From a bacterium (lineage in GTDB: Bacteria; Krumholzibacteriota; Krumholzibacteriia; LZORAL124-64-63), in the NCBI GenBank assembly GCA_016703265.1, contig JADJCK010000006.1:310001-374000 (forward strand): 64,000 nt of DNA. Reading direction: 5' to 3'. This document shows positions 34,514 to 43,570 of the stretch, one piece after another. The translations under genes and the position numbers were made by a program. Every line of letters starts with the position of its first letter. Within the stretch, counting starts at the first letter, position 1. Below the pieces are notes generated by a model. That model ran no database searches and was not told the origin of the DNA. It saw only the letters and a list, made by a program, of their open reading frames with translations.

Positions 34514-37500
34514 CTAGTACATGCCGCCGCCGAGCCCGTCGGTGAGCGAGCCCATGTAGTCCTCGCGGCCACGGGTGAACTTCAGGCTCGGGATGGACTT
34601 CAGGTAGACGCGGAAGCCGAACTGGCTGTCGACCTCGCTCACGGTCCGGCTGAACTCCAGGCGCCAGCAGTGCAGGTCGCGACCGAGGGTGTACTGCTGC
34701 CGCAACGCCGCCCCCGTCACGAGGTCGAACGAGGTCTGGTAGGTGACTTCCCAGTACCGGCTCAGATTGGCGCGCGCCGAGACGTTGGCGCTGGCGCGCC
34801 GGTCGCCGGTGCTGTTCATGTAGCTGTAGGACAGCGAACCTGACGTGCTGAACGGCAGGTAGCGCCCGCCCTCGGTCTGGTCGCCGCTGTCGCCGCCGGA
34901 CGGCATGCCGGGCCGGTTGGCGGCCTCGAAATCGGCATTCGAACCGCTGAAGTGCCCCAGTTCCTCCTGCTGCTCCTGATACGCTGCCGCGCGCGCCGAA
35001 TCGGCCGCAGCGGCCCGTGCCGAATCGGCCGCCGTCGGCTTGAGCCCCAGCCGCTCGATGGCCGGATTGCGACGGAGCTCGGCTTCCGCCTGGACCTGGC
35101 CCAGGTCCACCTTGCCGCTGAAGTTCACGCCGTAGCTGAAGCGGGTGTCCTTGAGGGCGAGGCGCCGGGCATCGATCGTGTTGCTGACCTTCAGCTGAAG
35201 GTAGCGGCTCTGGCCCGGCTTGATCGTCAGGCCGCTGGCGATGTCGCCCCAACGCTCGCCTTCGGGCCGGTTCGGGCTGTAGTTCGTGTTCAGGCTCCAG
35301 TCGATGACGCCGTCCAGCTTGCGGTCGGCCTCGGTCGTGTCGCCGCCGGCCGCGCTGTACTTGACGTCGAAGCGCTGGTCCAGGGACAGGCTCAGCGACG
35401 TGCTGTACGGCTGCTTGTCGCCAAGTGCCGGTGACACGTTCCAGCTCGACGACATGCGGACGGTGTGGCGGATGGCCCGCAGCCGACCGAACTCGACGGG
35501 GAACAGGCCATAGAGCGTGGTGCCGAGCGAGGCGCCGAACGAAACCGCCGGGCTGGTGGTCTCGCTGGAGCCGTCCAGCGGCTGCCACGTGCCGGTGCCG
35601 CCCGCCGGCACCACCCATTGGCGTCCGCTGGTCGTCTCGCGCTGCCAGGACTGCCGCGCATTGGCGTTGAGGCCGAAATTGAAGATTCCCAGGCGGGGCG
35701 GCTGGACCCGCAGCGACCAGTTGCCCGATGCGCCCTCGACGCGGACATCGTGTTCCTCATAGCCGCGACGATCCTGCTTGAACGAATAGCCCTGCTGGAA
35801 GTAGGTGGCCCGCAGCAGGTCGCCCCACATGCTGCCTCGCTGGCCGGTGCCGAGGGCCGGCTTGAGCGCAAGCTGGCGGAAGTTCAGCGCCAGCGAGGGC
35901 AGGGTCATGCTGTAGAGCAGGTTGTCCGTGGTGTCGAGGCCGTCTTCGGCGTTCACGCGGCCGTCGCGACTGGCGTTCAGGCTGGCGCTCACCAGCTTCC
36001 AGTTGCGGCTGATGTAGGCGCTGGACTTGAACTGGCCGCTGACGATGTCGCGCGTGCCGGAACTGTTCAGTTCGTTGCGACTGAGCTTGTTCGACGCCAG
36101 GCGCACGTCGGCCCGGAACGCGTAGTCATCGAAGAGCGCCGGCTGGTTGTGGTTCCACTGCATCTGCCACTGGCTGGAGTCGTCGTCGCCGAGGCCGTCC
36201 CGCCGCGACCAGTCGAGGCCGCCGCTGAAGCTGTAGCGCTTCACGTAGTTCACCGAAGAGCGCAGGGCCATGTCGCTCTTCTCGTTGTAGTCGCCCTGCA
36301 CGAGGAAATCGAGGTAGTCGTTGATGGCCCAATAGTAGCCCAGGTCGCGGACATAGCGACCCTCGCGGCTGGACCAGCCGAAATCGAACGACGGGAACAG
36401 GATGCCCGAGCGACGGCCGTCCTTCAGGTTCTTGAAGTAGAACGGCAGCGCGAAGATCGGGACGTTGCCGATGCGAAGCACGATCGGCGCGGCAACCACC
36501 TTGTCTCCGGGGCGCATCTTCATGCGCATCGACCAGAAGTGGTAGTGCGGCTCCGCCAGGTCGCAGGACGTCATGCGCCCGCCCTCGATCTTCATCGTCT
36601 GGTCGCTGAACCGGCGCATGTTGCTGCCGACGTAGTAGTAGTCGTCGAACGCGGTGACCCCGGAGTCGACGACGGCCGACCGATGACGAAAGTTGTAGCC
36701 CATGCGCTGGCCGGTGACGGTGTCGCCGTCCCGGGCCACCGGTTCGCCGGCTGCATAGAGTTCGCGCGTCGTCATGGCCAGCCGCACCTGCCGCGCCTCC
36801 AGCTTCGTCGAGCCGTAGTCCAGCTTGCCGTGCCCGTCGATGGCCATCTTGCGATCGCCCAGCTCGAACGTGACCCGGTCGCCGGAATAGTCGACGTCCT
36901 GCGCGGCCTCGTCGAATGTGCGGCGCGCGCGGCCGCGCCGGGCGGGGGCCGGCGTGGCGGTGCTGTCGTTCGCGGCGGCTACGGCTGCGCTGTCGACCGC
37001 GGCAACTGCGGCAGTAGTGGCGACAGTGGCGACGCTGTCCGCAGCGGCGACAACTGCGACCGAATCCGCTGCCGCCGTCGAATCGGCCGGAACGGTCGCG
37101 GCGGAATCCGCGCGCGCATCCCAGGCCGAGACCGGCGCAAAGCGGTAGGTGCCGACGGAGTTCCCCAGGACCCGGACCCGGCGCACCTGCCGGTCGCGGA
37201 AATGCACGAAGATGGTGTCGCCCTTGACGTCGTTCGTCGCCACCTCATCCTTGACGTCGAGCGGCGTGTAGACGCTGCGCGCACTGCCGGTGACCATCGT
37301 GCGGCGGATCTCCTCGTCCTCGAAGTCGATGACGATGATGCCGCCCTCGAGGATGTCCTCCCTCGGCAGTCCGGGATACAGCTGGGCCAGAGAATCCGGT
37401 GCGTCGTCGGCCGTACGGGCGTCGCCGAGCAGGAGCACGCGCCGGAGCTGGTTGCCGACGTACTCGAACTCGATGCGCTCGCCGCTGAGCACGCTGCCGC

Positions 37501-38317
37501 GGTTGAGCTTCACCTTCGGGGATCCGGTGAGCACCAGGCGTTCACGCCCGAGGGCCACGGCGGTGTCCGCAGTGGCGATGCCCATGGCCTGGCGGATCCG
37601 CACCGAGTCCACCATCACCACGCGGTCCTCGGCGCGGTAGAGGTGCATGACCAGGGACTCGGCGACAAGCACGCCGCCGCGACTGTCCCGGTTGGTGAGT
37701 TCCGGCCCGCGGTCGACGACGGCGGCATTCGCGCCGCGGTCGAAAACCGCGTGCCCGCCGGTCACGAGGTTGGCCGCGCCCGGTTCGACGATGCGCACGT
37801 GCCCGAAGGCTTCGCCGGTGGCCGAAGCCCTGTCCTGGGAAATGGTGTCGGCGCGCACCGAGTACTCGGGCGCCACGAGCAGGGCATCGCCGTACATCGT
37901 CAGCCAGCGCCCGTTGCCGCGCGTATCTCCGGCGGCCCCGGTGGCGGTGATCCCGTCGTCCTCGACCCGGACGTCGCCGGCGAACGAACCGGTGCCGAGC
38001 GGGCGATTGTAGTAGACCCGCCTTGCGGTCAGGACGCCGGCGCCCCGCGTCACGCGGACGTTCCCGTGCAGGTTGTATTCGTCGGTGTCGCGCTGGACGT
38101 AGGCGGTGTCGGCCGTCGCGGTGACGCTGTCACGGTCGATGAAGACGTTGTCGTAAAGGCAGGTGACGGGGCGGCCATCGACCATCTGGTCGATCACGCG
38201 ATCCGCATTGACGCGCGACCCGGCGCGCTGCGCCGAGGCCGGTCCGGCCAGCGCGACCAGCGTGCAGAGCGCCGCCGCAAGGCCGGCCGCGAGGATGGTG
38301 CGGCCGCCGTTGGACAT
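34514..38317 (-). CDS. lptD: LPS-assembly outer-membrane protein LptD, large form with N-terminal OstA/LptA-like region
   Basis: A 1267-residue outer-membrane protein (E. coli LptD has about 780). It has a signal peptide ending ASAQR. Residues about 35-390 form a long OstA/LptA-like jellyroll region (CLYDNVFIDRDSVTATADTA, LHGNVRVTRGAGVLTARR, repeated). A low-complexity Ala/Asp/Ser/Thr/Val linker spans about 400-460. A second jellyroll (YSGDRVTFELGDRKMAIDG, TSCDLAEPHYHFWS) and the barrel follow (IFALPFYFKNLKDGRRSGILFPSF is the LptD core). It inserts lipopolysaccharide into the outer leaflet. Its start overlaps the ROK kinase stop (TGATG). The paired Cys of the E. coli enzyme are not conserved in arrangement. 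It ends GGGMY. Confidence 0.9.
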   Translation of the reverse strand: MSNGGRTILAAGLAAALCTLVALAGPASAQRAGSRVNADRVIDQMVDGRPVTCLYDNVFIDRDSVTATADTAYVQRDTDEYNLHGNVRVTRGAGVLTARRVYYNRPLGTGSFAGDVRVEDDGITATGAAGDTRGNGRWLTMYGDALLVAPEYSVRADTISQDRASATGEAFGHVRIVEPGAANLVTGGHAVFDRGANAAVVDRGPELTNRDSRGGVLVAESLVMHLYRAEDRVVMVDSVRIRQAMGIATADTAVALGRERLVLTGSPKVKLNRGSVLSGERIEFEYVGNQLRRVLLLGDARTADDAPDSLAQLYPGLPREDILEGGIIVIDFEDEEIRRTMVTGSARSVYTPLDVKDEVATNDVKGDTIFVHFRDRQVRRVRVLGNSVGTYRFAPVSAWDARADSAATVPADSTAAADSVAVVAAADSVATVATTAAVAAVDSAAVAAANDSTATPAPARRGRARRTFDEAAQDVDYSGDRVTFELGDRKMAIDGHGKLDYGSTKLEARQVRLAMTTRELYAAGEPVARDGDTVTGQRMGYNFRHRSAVVDSGVTAFDDYYYVGSNMRRFSDQTMKIEGGRMTSCDLAEPHYHFWSMRMKMRPGDKVVAAPIVLRIGNVPIFALPFYFKNLKDGRRSGILFPSFDFGWSSREGRYVRDLGYYWAINDYLDFLVQGDYNEKSDMALRSSVNYVKRYSFSGGLDWSRRDGLGDDDSSQWQMQWNHNQPALFDDYAFRADVRLASNKLSRNELNSSGTRDIVSGQFKSSAYISRNWKLVSASLNASRDGRVNAEDGLDTTDNLLYSMTLPSLALNFRQLALKPALGTGQRGSMWGDLLRATYFQQGYSFKQDRRGYEEHDVRVEGASGNWSLRVQPPRLGIFNFGLNANARQSWQRETTSGRQWVVPAGGTGTWQPLDGSSETTSPAVSFGASLGTTLYGLFPVEFGRLRAIRHTVRMSSSWNVSPALGDKQPYSTSLSLSLDQRFDVKYSAAGGDTTEADRKLDGVIDWSLNTNYSPNRPEGERWGDIASGLTIKPGQSRYLQLKVSNTIDARRLALKDTRFSYGVNFSGKVDLGQVQAEAELRRNPAIERLGLKPTAADSARAAAADSARAAAYQEQQEELGHFSGSNADFEAANRPGMPSGGDSGDQTEGGRYLPFSTSGSLSYSYMNSTGDRRASANVSARANLSRYWEVTYQTSFDLVTGAALRQQYTLGRDLHCWRLEFSRTVSEVDSQFGFRVYLKSIPSLKFTRGREDYMGSLTDGLGGGMY

Positions 38318-39291
38318 CAGTGCGTGCCCCGCGCTTTCTCGCGCGCCAGGCTGGCGGCACCCACGGCCGCGGCCCGAGGTCCCAGTTCGGCCGGGACGAT
38401 CGGCAACGAACGCGCCTCGGCGGCGAGGATCAGCGGCAGGGCACGCTCGCGGCATGGCCCGAGGATCAGTTCGCCCGCCCGCGCGACGCCGCCGCCGATG
38501 ATGACACGGTCCGGGTCCAGTACATTGACGAGGTTGGCCACGGCCTGGCCAAGACGTCGACCGGCAACCGCGAAGATCTCCCGCGCGACGGAATCACCGG
38601 CCTCGGCAAGGTCGGCCAGGTCGCGTGTCTCGAGCGCCGCGCCGCGTCGCTGCGCCAGGGCCTGCAATGCCGGCGAAGCGGCTCCGCAGGCCAGCGCCTC
38701 GCGAGTGGCGCGCAACAGGCCGGTGCTGCCGGACCAGGCCTCGAGGCAGCCCCGACCGCCGCAGGTGCACAGCGGGCCGTCGGCCTCGAGCACCATGTGC
38801 CCGATCTCGCCGGCGCCGAAATGCGAACCGACCAGCAGCGATCCGTTGACGATCACGGCCCCGCCCACCCCCGTGCCGAGCGCGATCATCACGACGTCGT
38901 GGCAGCCGCGGCCGGCGCCGTAGTGGAACTCGCCGTACAGGGCGCAATTCACGTCGTTGGCCAGGGCCACCGGGACATCGCCGAAGGCTGCGGCCATGGC
39001 GCCGCCCAGGTCGCGGCCTTCCCAGCCGGGCAGGTTGGGCGAACGACCCAGCCGACCGGTGACCGGATTGACGATGCCGGCGCAGGCCAGGCCTGCCGCA
39101 GCCAGCCTCGGCAGTCCGGGGCCCCCGAGCTTCGCGGCGGCGTCGGCAGCCAGCGTGCGCAGCGTATGAGCGACGTCGGTCGGGTCGGTGGGCACCTCGC
39201 CCCCGCCGACGGCCGCGCCGTCCGCATCGTCGATCTCGTACTTGACGGCGGTGCCGCCGGCATCGACGCCGAGGTACAGGTCCCTGGTCAC
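38317..39291 (-). CDS. ROK-family sugar kinase (glucokinase-like)
   Basis: A 324-residue cytosolic kinase. The N-terminal phosphate loop is GVDAGGTAVK, catalytic Asp in ANDVNCALYGE, ATP site in ALGTGVGGAVI, and the ROK zinc site in GHMVLEADGPLCTCGGRGCLE. No DNA-binding N-terminal domain, so it is an enzyme and not a NagC-type repressor. The GTG at 39289-39291 overlaps the folC stop as GTGA and has GGGAGGGAG just upstream. The sugar substrate is probably glucose or an N-acetylated hexosamine. Confidence 0.92.
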   Translation of the reverse strand: MTRDLYLGVDAGGTAVKYEIDDADGAAVGGGEVPTDPTDVAHTLRTLAADAAAKLGGPGLPRLAAAGLACAGIVNPVTGRLGRSPNLPGWEGRDLGGAMAAAFGDVPVALANDVNCALYGEFHYGAGRGCHDVVMIALGTGVGGAVIVNGSLLVGSHFGAGEIGHMVLEADGPLCTCGGRGCLEAWSGSTGLLRATREALACGAASPALQALAQRRGAALETRDLADLAEAGDSVAREIFAVAGRRLGQAVANLVNVLDPDRVIIGGGVARAGELILGPCRERALPLILAAEARSLPIVPAELGPRAAAVGAASLAREKARGTH

Positions 39292-40739
39292 GCGTTCTCC
39301 CTCCCCCACCGGGCCAGTGCCGCCGCCGCCGGCTGCGACCGGCGACTGTCGTCCAGGCGTTCGAATCCGAGGTGGTGCAGCACTTCGGCCACCAGGAAAC
39401 AGCTTCCCGTCACCAGGACGGCATCATCCGTCGACAGCGCCGGGGCCAGCAACCGCAGCGCCGACGGCAGGTCGGCGGCAAGCCGGAAGGCCCCCGCGGC
39501 GGGCAGTCCGTCGGCCTGGGCCGACAGTCCCCAACCCTCGAACAGCGACGCCAGTTCCGCGCCGCCGCGCGAGCGCGGCAGCGAAACCGGCGCGGCGACG
39601 ACGCCGCAGCCGCGCAACATCCGCCCCACCTCGGGCGGCAGGTCCTTGTCGTACATGGAACCGAAGAGGACCAGGCGCTGTCCGCGGCACGGACGCGCGG
39701 CAAAAGCGCCGAGAGCCTCGTCCAGCGCCTGCGGATTGTGCGCCGTATCGAAGATCCAGTCGGGTCCGCGCAGAACCAGTTGGAACCGCCCGGGCAGGAA
39801 AAGATCCCGCAGGGTCGCGGCCGTGTCCATGGGCAGCAGGCATTCCCCGGCGCGACCTTCGAGTTGCGCGAGCGCCAGGAGCGCCAGCGCCACGTTGCGC
39901 CGCAGCACCGACGCGCCCGGGTCGGGCAATCCCTCGAAGACGCGGTCACGGAGCGCCAGGCGCCAGGTGCCGCCGGCTCCTGCATCCTCGTCCTCCCAGC
40001 GGGCGAGTTCGTCGAGGAAGTGGCACGGGCTGCCGGCGGTGACGGCCGCGCGGAACACCTGGGGACGCAGTTCGGCATCGACGCCGCAGAAGAGCGGCAC
40101 GCCCCGCTTGAGCAGACCCAGCTTCTCGGCGGCGATGGCCTCGCGCGTCGGCCCCAGGATCGCCTGGTGGTCGAGGCCCACCGACGTGAGCAGGGTCGCC
40201 CGCGACGGCAGCGCGTTGCTGGCGTCGAGCCGGCCGCCGAGTCCGGCCTCGCAGCAGAGGAAGTCCACGCCGGCATCGCGGGCGATGGCCACCGACATGG
40301 CGGTCAGCACCTCAAACCAGCTGGCGCCATGGCGGTCGGCGAGCGGCCGCATGATGTCCACGTAGTCGGCGAATTCGCGCGCCGGCAGCGGATGGTCATT
40401 GATCAGGATGCGTTCGTAGACCTGCAGCAGGTGCGGGCTGGTGTACGTGGCCACGCGGTGGCCGGCCGCCTGCAGCAGGTGAGCCAGGATGCGCGTGGTC
40501 GAGCCCTTGCCGTTCGTGCCGGCGACGACCAGCGTCGGCAGACCCTGTTCGGGATGCCCGAGGTCGGCCAGCACCGCGTTGATGCGCTCGAGTCCGGGAC
40601 GGATACCGAAGCGATTGAGCGCGAACAGCCACCTCGTCGCGTCGTCAGGCGGCTGGAACGGCGGTGAAAGGTCCGGAGCGATGGCCGGCTCGCCCGGATA
40701 AGCCGCCCCGTCGGGGCCCGTCACCCTGTCGAGAGTCAT
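39288..40739 (-). CDS. folC: folylpolyglutamate synthase / dihydrofolate synthase
   Basis: A 483-residue Mur-ligase-family enzyme adding glutamate to folates (and dihydropteroate). The P-loop is VAGTNGKGSTTRIL, the Mg/substrate region is HLLQVYERILIN, followed by EAGLGGRLDASNA and GLDHQAILG, and the C-terminal domain has FDTAHNPQALDEAL. ATG 40737-40739 with GGGGGTAGG upstream. It starts 5 nt after the accD stop, the widespread accD-folC arrangement. Confidence 0.94.
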   Translation of the reverse strand: MTLDRVTGPDGAAYPGEPAIAPDLSPPFQPPDDATRWLFALNRFGIRPGLERINAVLADLGHPEQGLPTLVVAGTNGKGSTTRILAHLLQAAGHRVATYTSPHLLQVYERILINDHPLPAREFADYVDIMRPLADRHGASWFEVLTAMSVAIARDAGVDFLCCEAGLGGRLDASNALPSRATLLTSVGLDHQAILGPTREAIAAEKLGLLKRGVPLFCGVDAELRPQVFRAAVTAGSPCHFLDELARWEDEDAGAGGTWRLALRDRVFEGLPDPGASVLRRNVALALLALAQLEGRAGECLLPMDTAATLRDLFLPGRFQLVLRGPDWIFDTAHNPQALDEALGAFAARPCRGQRLVLFGSMYDKDLPPEVGRMLRGCGVVAAPVSLPRSRGGAELASLFEGWGLSAQADGLPAAGAFRLAADLPSALRLLAPALSTDDAVLVTGSCFLVAEVLHHLGFERLDDSRRSQPAAAALARWGRENA

Positions 40740-40744
40740 GCGGC

Positions 40745-41626
40745 CTACCCCCGCGGCGGCCGCCGCACCGAAACGTCGCGCCCTTCGGTGAACCACTGCA
40801 GGGTCAACTCGAGCGTGCTCTTGAGGTTCTTGCGCTCGCAGATCACGTCGACCATGCCGTGCTCGAGCAGGAACTCGGAGGACTGGAACCCGGGCGGCAG
40901 GTCGCCGCCGATGGTCTGCTTGATGACCCGCGGCCCGGCGAACCCGATCAGCGCGCCCGGCTCGGCGATGTTCAGGTCGCCGAGCGTGGCGTAGCTCGCG
41001 GTCACGCCGCCGGTGGTCGGGTTCGTGAGGATGGAGATGAACGGGATGCCTTCCCGCCGCAATCGCGCCAGCACCGCGCTGGTCTTGGCCATCTGCATCA
41101 GCGAGAGCAGCGATTCCTGCATGCGGGCGCCGCCGCTCTGGCTCAGGATGATGGCCGCCTCGCGGTAGCGCAGCGAATCAAGCAGGGCGCGCGCGATCTT
41201 CTCGCCCACCACCGACCCCATGCTGCCGCCCATGAACGAAAAATCCATGATCGACGCCGACACCGGGATGCGCCCGATCTCGCCGCGGCCGGTGATCACC
41301 GCGTCTTCCTTGCCCGTCTTGAGCCTGGTCGCGCGGATGCGGTCGCGATAGCGCTTTGCGTCGCGGAAGTCGAGGGCGTCCTTGCTGGTGATGCCGCGGT
41401 GCGTCTCGCCCCAGCTGCCCTCGTCGAAGAGCAGTTCGAGGTACTGCTCGGTCGTGAAGGGCAGGTGGTGACCGCAGGCGCCGCAGACCCACAGGTTGCG
41501 GTCCAGCTCGCGGTGGTAGAGGATCTCCGAGCACTGCGGGCACTTGCGCCACAGGTTGTCGGGGATGTCCTTCTTCTGCGTGCTCAGGACCTTGATGCCC
41601 TTGGCAGCCTCATTCAACCAGGACAC
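40745..41626 (-). CDS. accD: acetyl-CoA carboxylase carboxyltransferase beta subunit
   Basis: A 293-residue subunit that, with AccA, transfers carboxyl from biotin to acetyl-CoA for fatty-acid synthesis. The N-terminal Zn ribbon is CPQC ... CGAC, and the crotonase-like core includes SQSGGARMQES, TNPTTGGVTASYA and GFAGPRVI. The start is GTG 41624-41626 with GGGAGG five bases upstream. The gene heads the accD-folC-ROK-lptD operon. Confidence 0.95.
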   Translation of the reverse strand: MSWLNEAAKGIKVLSTQKKDIPDNLWRKCPQCSEILYHRELDRNLWVCGACGHHLPFTTEQYLELLFDEGSWGETHRGITSKDALDFRDAKRYRDRIRATRLKTGKEDAVITGRGEIGRIPVSASIMDFSFMGGSMGSVVGEKIARALLDSLRYREAAIILSQSGGARMQESLLSLMQMAKTSAVLARLRREGIPFISILTNPTTGGVTASYATLGDLNIAEPGALIGFAGPRVIKQTIGGDLPPGFQSSEFLLEHGMVDVICERKNLKSTLELTLQWFTEGRDVSVRRPPRG

Positions 41627-41692
41627 GGGAGCCTCCCGGATAATGCCGCAGACGCCGGCGACAGTCACGCCGCCGGCGTGTGGATTCGAGAC

Positions 41693-41722
41693 AAGGTAGC
41701 GCCCCGGACGGGGGGCGGACAA
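41693..41722 (-). promoter_or_regulatory. predicted sigma-70 promoter for accD-folC-ROK-lptD
   Basis: Minus strand TTGTCC (41717-41722), 18-nt spacer, TACCTT (41693-41698). A 15-bp palindrome CACGCCG-C-CGGCGTG (41666-41680) lies in the presumed leader, just after the start. Confidence 0.45.
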
Positions 41723-41780
41723 CCCTTCATTCGGGACCCGCCCCGTGCCCCCCGGGACATTCCAGGCGGTTGCTGCCGCC

Positions 41781-42254
41781 TCAGGCGCGGGCCAGGCCCT
41801 CGAGGGCGCAGTCGAGGATGATCGCGTCTTCCCCGTTGTCGGCGTAATACCTTGGGCGCACGCCGGTTTCATGGAAGCCGTGGCGCCGGTAGAAGGCCCG
41901 GCCCGCCGTGTTGCTGCGCCTGACTTCCAGCGTCGCTTCCAGCAACCCCTGCTCGAGCCCCTGCCGGGCGGCTTCACGCAGGAGCGCCGTCCCGATGCCC
42001 TCCCGGCGACACCCGGGTGCAGCGGCGATGTTCAGCACGTGCAGCTGGTCGGCCACCCGCCAGGCCATGAGGAACCCCACCACTTCCCCGGCGCGCTCGG
42101 CCACCAGCGGCAGCCGCAGGCGATCGCCCATCAGCTCGCCCAGCAACGACTCCGGCGACCAGGGATCGGTGAAACTGGAGTTCTCGATGGCGATGACCTG
42201 CGCCAGGTCGAGCGGGCCGCCTTCGCGCACGGTCAGGCTGCCGGCACCGGTCAC
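41781..42254 (-). CDS. rimI: ribosomal-protein-alanine N-acetyltransferase (RimI-like GNAT)
   Basis: A 157-residue GNAT acetyltransferase. The acetyl-CoA motif is AAAPGCRREGIGTALL, the start-motif WSPESLLGEL is typical of RimI, and FYRRHGFHETGVRPRYY closes the fold. It acetylates the N-terminus of ribosomal protein S18 in E. coli. GTG 42252-42254 overlaps the tsaB stop (GTGA). The tsaB-rimI order is conserved in many bacteria. Confidence 0.9.
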   Translation of the reverse strand: MTGAGSLTVREGGPLDLAQVIAIENSSFTDPWSPESLLGELMGDRLRLPLVAERAGEVVGFLMAWRVADQLHVLNIAAAPGCRREGIGTALLREAARQGLEQGLLEATLEVRRSNTAGRAFYRRHGFHETGVRPRYYADNGEDAIILDCALEGLARA

Positions 42255-43036
42255 GACGGGTCCCGCCGGGACTCGTGCCCGCTGGGGGCGGCATCGGGAA
42301 TGCGGGGCGTGCAGTCGAGGTGGCGGTTGAGTTCGGCGTCCGAAGCCCGCAGGTATTCCGGCGTCAGCAGGAACGGGTCGACTGCCGGCACCTCGCCGCG
42401 CGCGACGGCCAGCGCCAGTTCACGCGCCGTCGCCGGATGAGCGGCCGACCAGCGCCGCAGTACGGGAGCACCGCGCGCCGACAACTCCGCGCGCAGCGAC
42501 TCGCCATGGCCGAGCAGCAGGGCCGCGCCCTCGCCGCCGTAGACCGGGGCGTCCGGATCGCCGACGGTCTCGAGCACCCTCGCCCACCACTGGTCGCCGG
42601 TCGCGGCAGCGGGCGCCGCCAGGGCGCCCGTCCAGACATCGGCGCGCCGGTAGACGGCGGCGAAGATCTCGCCGCGTCGGGCATCGAGCGCCGGCACGGC
42701 CAGTTCGGCCTCCGCGTGCTCGGCCAGCAGGGCGGCCGCCATGGCGGCCAGCGTCGAGACCGGGTAGAGGCGACAACCCAGGCCCCAGGCCAGCGCCTTG
42801 GCCGTGGCCACGCCGATGCGCACGCCGGTGAAGCTGCCGGGGCCGACGGTGACGGCAATGGCCTCGAGCTCGTCACGGCGCCTGCCGGCCTCGGCCAGGA
42901 CGTCGCCGATGACCGGCAGCAGCGCGTCGGCGTAGCTGCCGCCCACGTTGAGCGGGCGCCAGGCCAGGACGCCGTCGCTGTCGGCAACGGCAAAGCGACC
43001 CCAGCGCGTGGCGGTGTCGAGGGCCAGGGTCAGCAT
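42251..43036 (-). CDS. tsaB: tRNA t6A biosynthesis protein TsaB
   Basis: A 261-residue ASKHA-fold protein that helps TsaD make threonylcarbamoyl-adenosine at tRNA position 37. The N-terminus is LALDTATRWGRFAV, and the conserved VTVGPGSFTGVRIGVATAKAL follows. The C-terminal part beyond about residue 180 is longer and variable. It overlaps tsaE by 7 nt upstream and rimI by 4 nt downstream. Confidence 0.93.
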   Translation of the reverse strand: MLTLALDTATRWGRFAVADSDGVLAWRPLNVGGSYADALLPVIGDVLAEAGRRRDELEAIAVTVGPGSFTGVRIGVATAKALAWGLGCRLYPVSTLAAMAAALLAEHAEAELAVPALDARRGEIFAAVYRRADVWTGALAAPAAATGDQWWARVLETVGDPDAPVYGGEGAALLLGHGESLRAELSARGAPVLRRWSAAHPATARELALAVARGEVPAVDPFLLTPEYLRASDAELNRHLDCTPRIPDAAPSGHESRRDPS

Positions 43037-43557
43037 GGGCCGTCTCCCGGCGCGAAGATCCCGCGCCAGGCTGCCGCGGGTTCCGGCCGCCCGCGCAGCC
43101 GCCATTCGCGGTCGTCGACGGCTGGCAGCGGCAGCGCCAGCAGTTCCAGGAACGGCAACGAGCCGAGCGTGCCCAGGAGGGGGCCCGGCCATTCGGCGGC
43201 GATGACCGCCGCGCCGTCGGCCACCTCGTCCAGCAGGTCTGGCACGCCGATATCGACCAGGTCGGCCGTCGACTCGATGCGGTAGAAGTCGAGGTGATGC
43301 ACGCGGAACCGGCCTTCGTAGGTGTTGACCAGGGTGAACGTGGGCGACACCACCTCGCCGGTCACGTCGAGGCCGCGGCAGAGCCCCTGCACGAAGCAGG
43401 TCTTGCCGGCGCCGAGCCCGCCGTGCAGCAGCAGGATCTCGCCGCCGCGCAGCAGGCCGGCGACACGCGCGCCGAGCCCGGCCGTCGCCGTCGGACCAGT
43501 GGTCACGACGCCGGCGGGGAACCCCGCCGCATCGGGAATGACGTGCCCGGTGGTCAT
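43030..43557 (-). CDS. tsaE: tRNA t6A biosynthesis ATPase TsaE
   Basis: A 175-residue ATPase of the TsaBDE complex. Walker A is GGLGAGKTCF, the switch is SPTFTLVNTYEG, and HHLDFYRIE follows with a conserved E in AAEWPGPLLG. The ATG 43555-43557 has GGAGG six bases upstream. It lies 13 nt after the PorX-like gene. The C-terminal tail is longer than in the minimal TsaE. Confidence 0.93.
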   Translation of the reverse strand: MTTGHVIPDAAGFPAGVVTTGPTATAGLGARVAGLLRGGEILLLHGGLGAGKTCFVQGLCRGLDVTGEVVSPTFTLVNTYEGRFRVHHLDFYRIESTADLVDIGVPDLLDEVADGAAVIAAEWPGPLLGTLGSLPFLELLALPLPAVDDREWRLRGRPEPAAAWRGIFAPGDGPC

Positions 43558-43570
43558 CCGCGGCCTCCGC

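Noticed and set aside
35465..38923. 1152-codon plus-strand open frame opposite lptD
   Set aside because: Antisense shadow of lptD and the ROK gene; no ribosome site, no recognisable domain, low-complexity His/Arg/Ala composition.
41666..41680. 15-bp palindrome CACGCCG-C-CGGCGTG
   Set aside because: Such GC palindromes are expected by chance at this base composition; no gene regulation could be tied to it.
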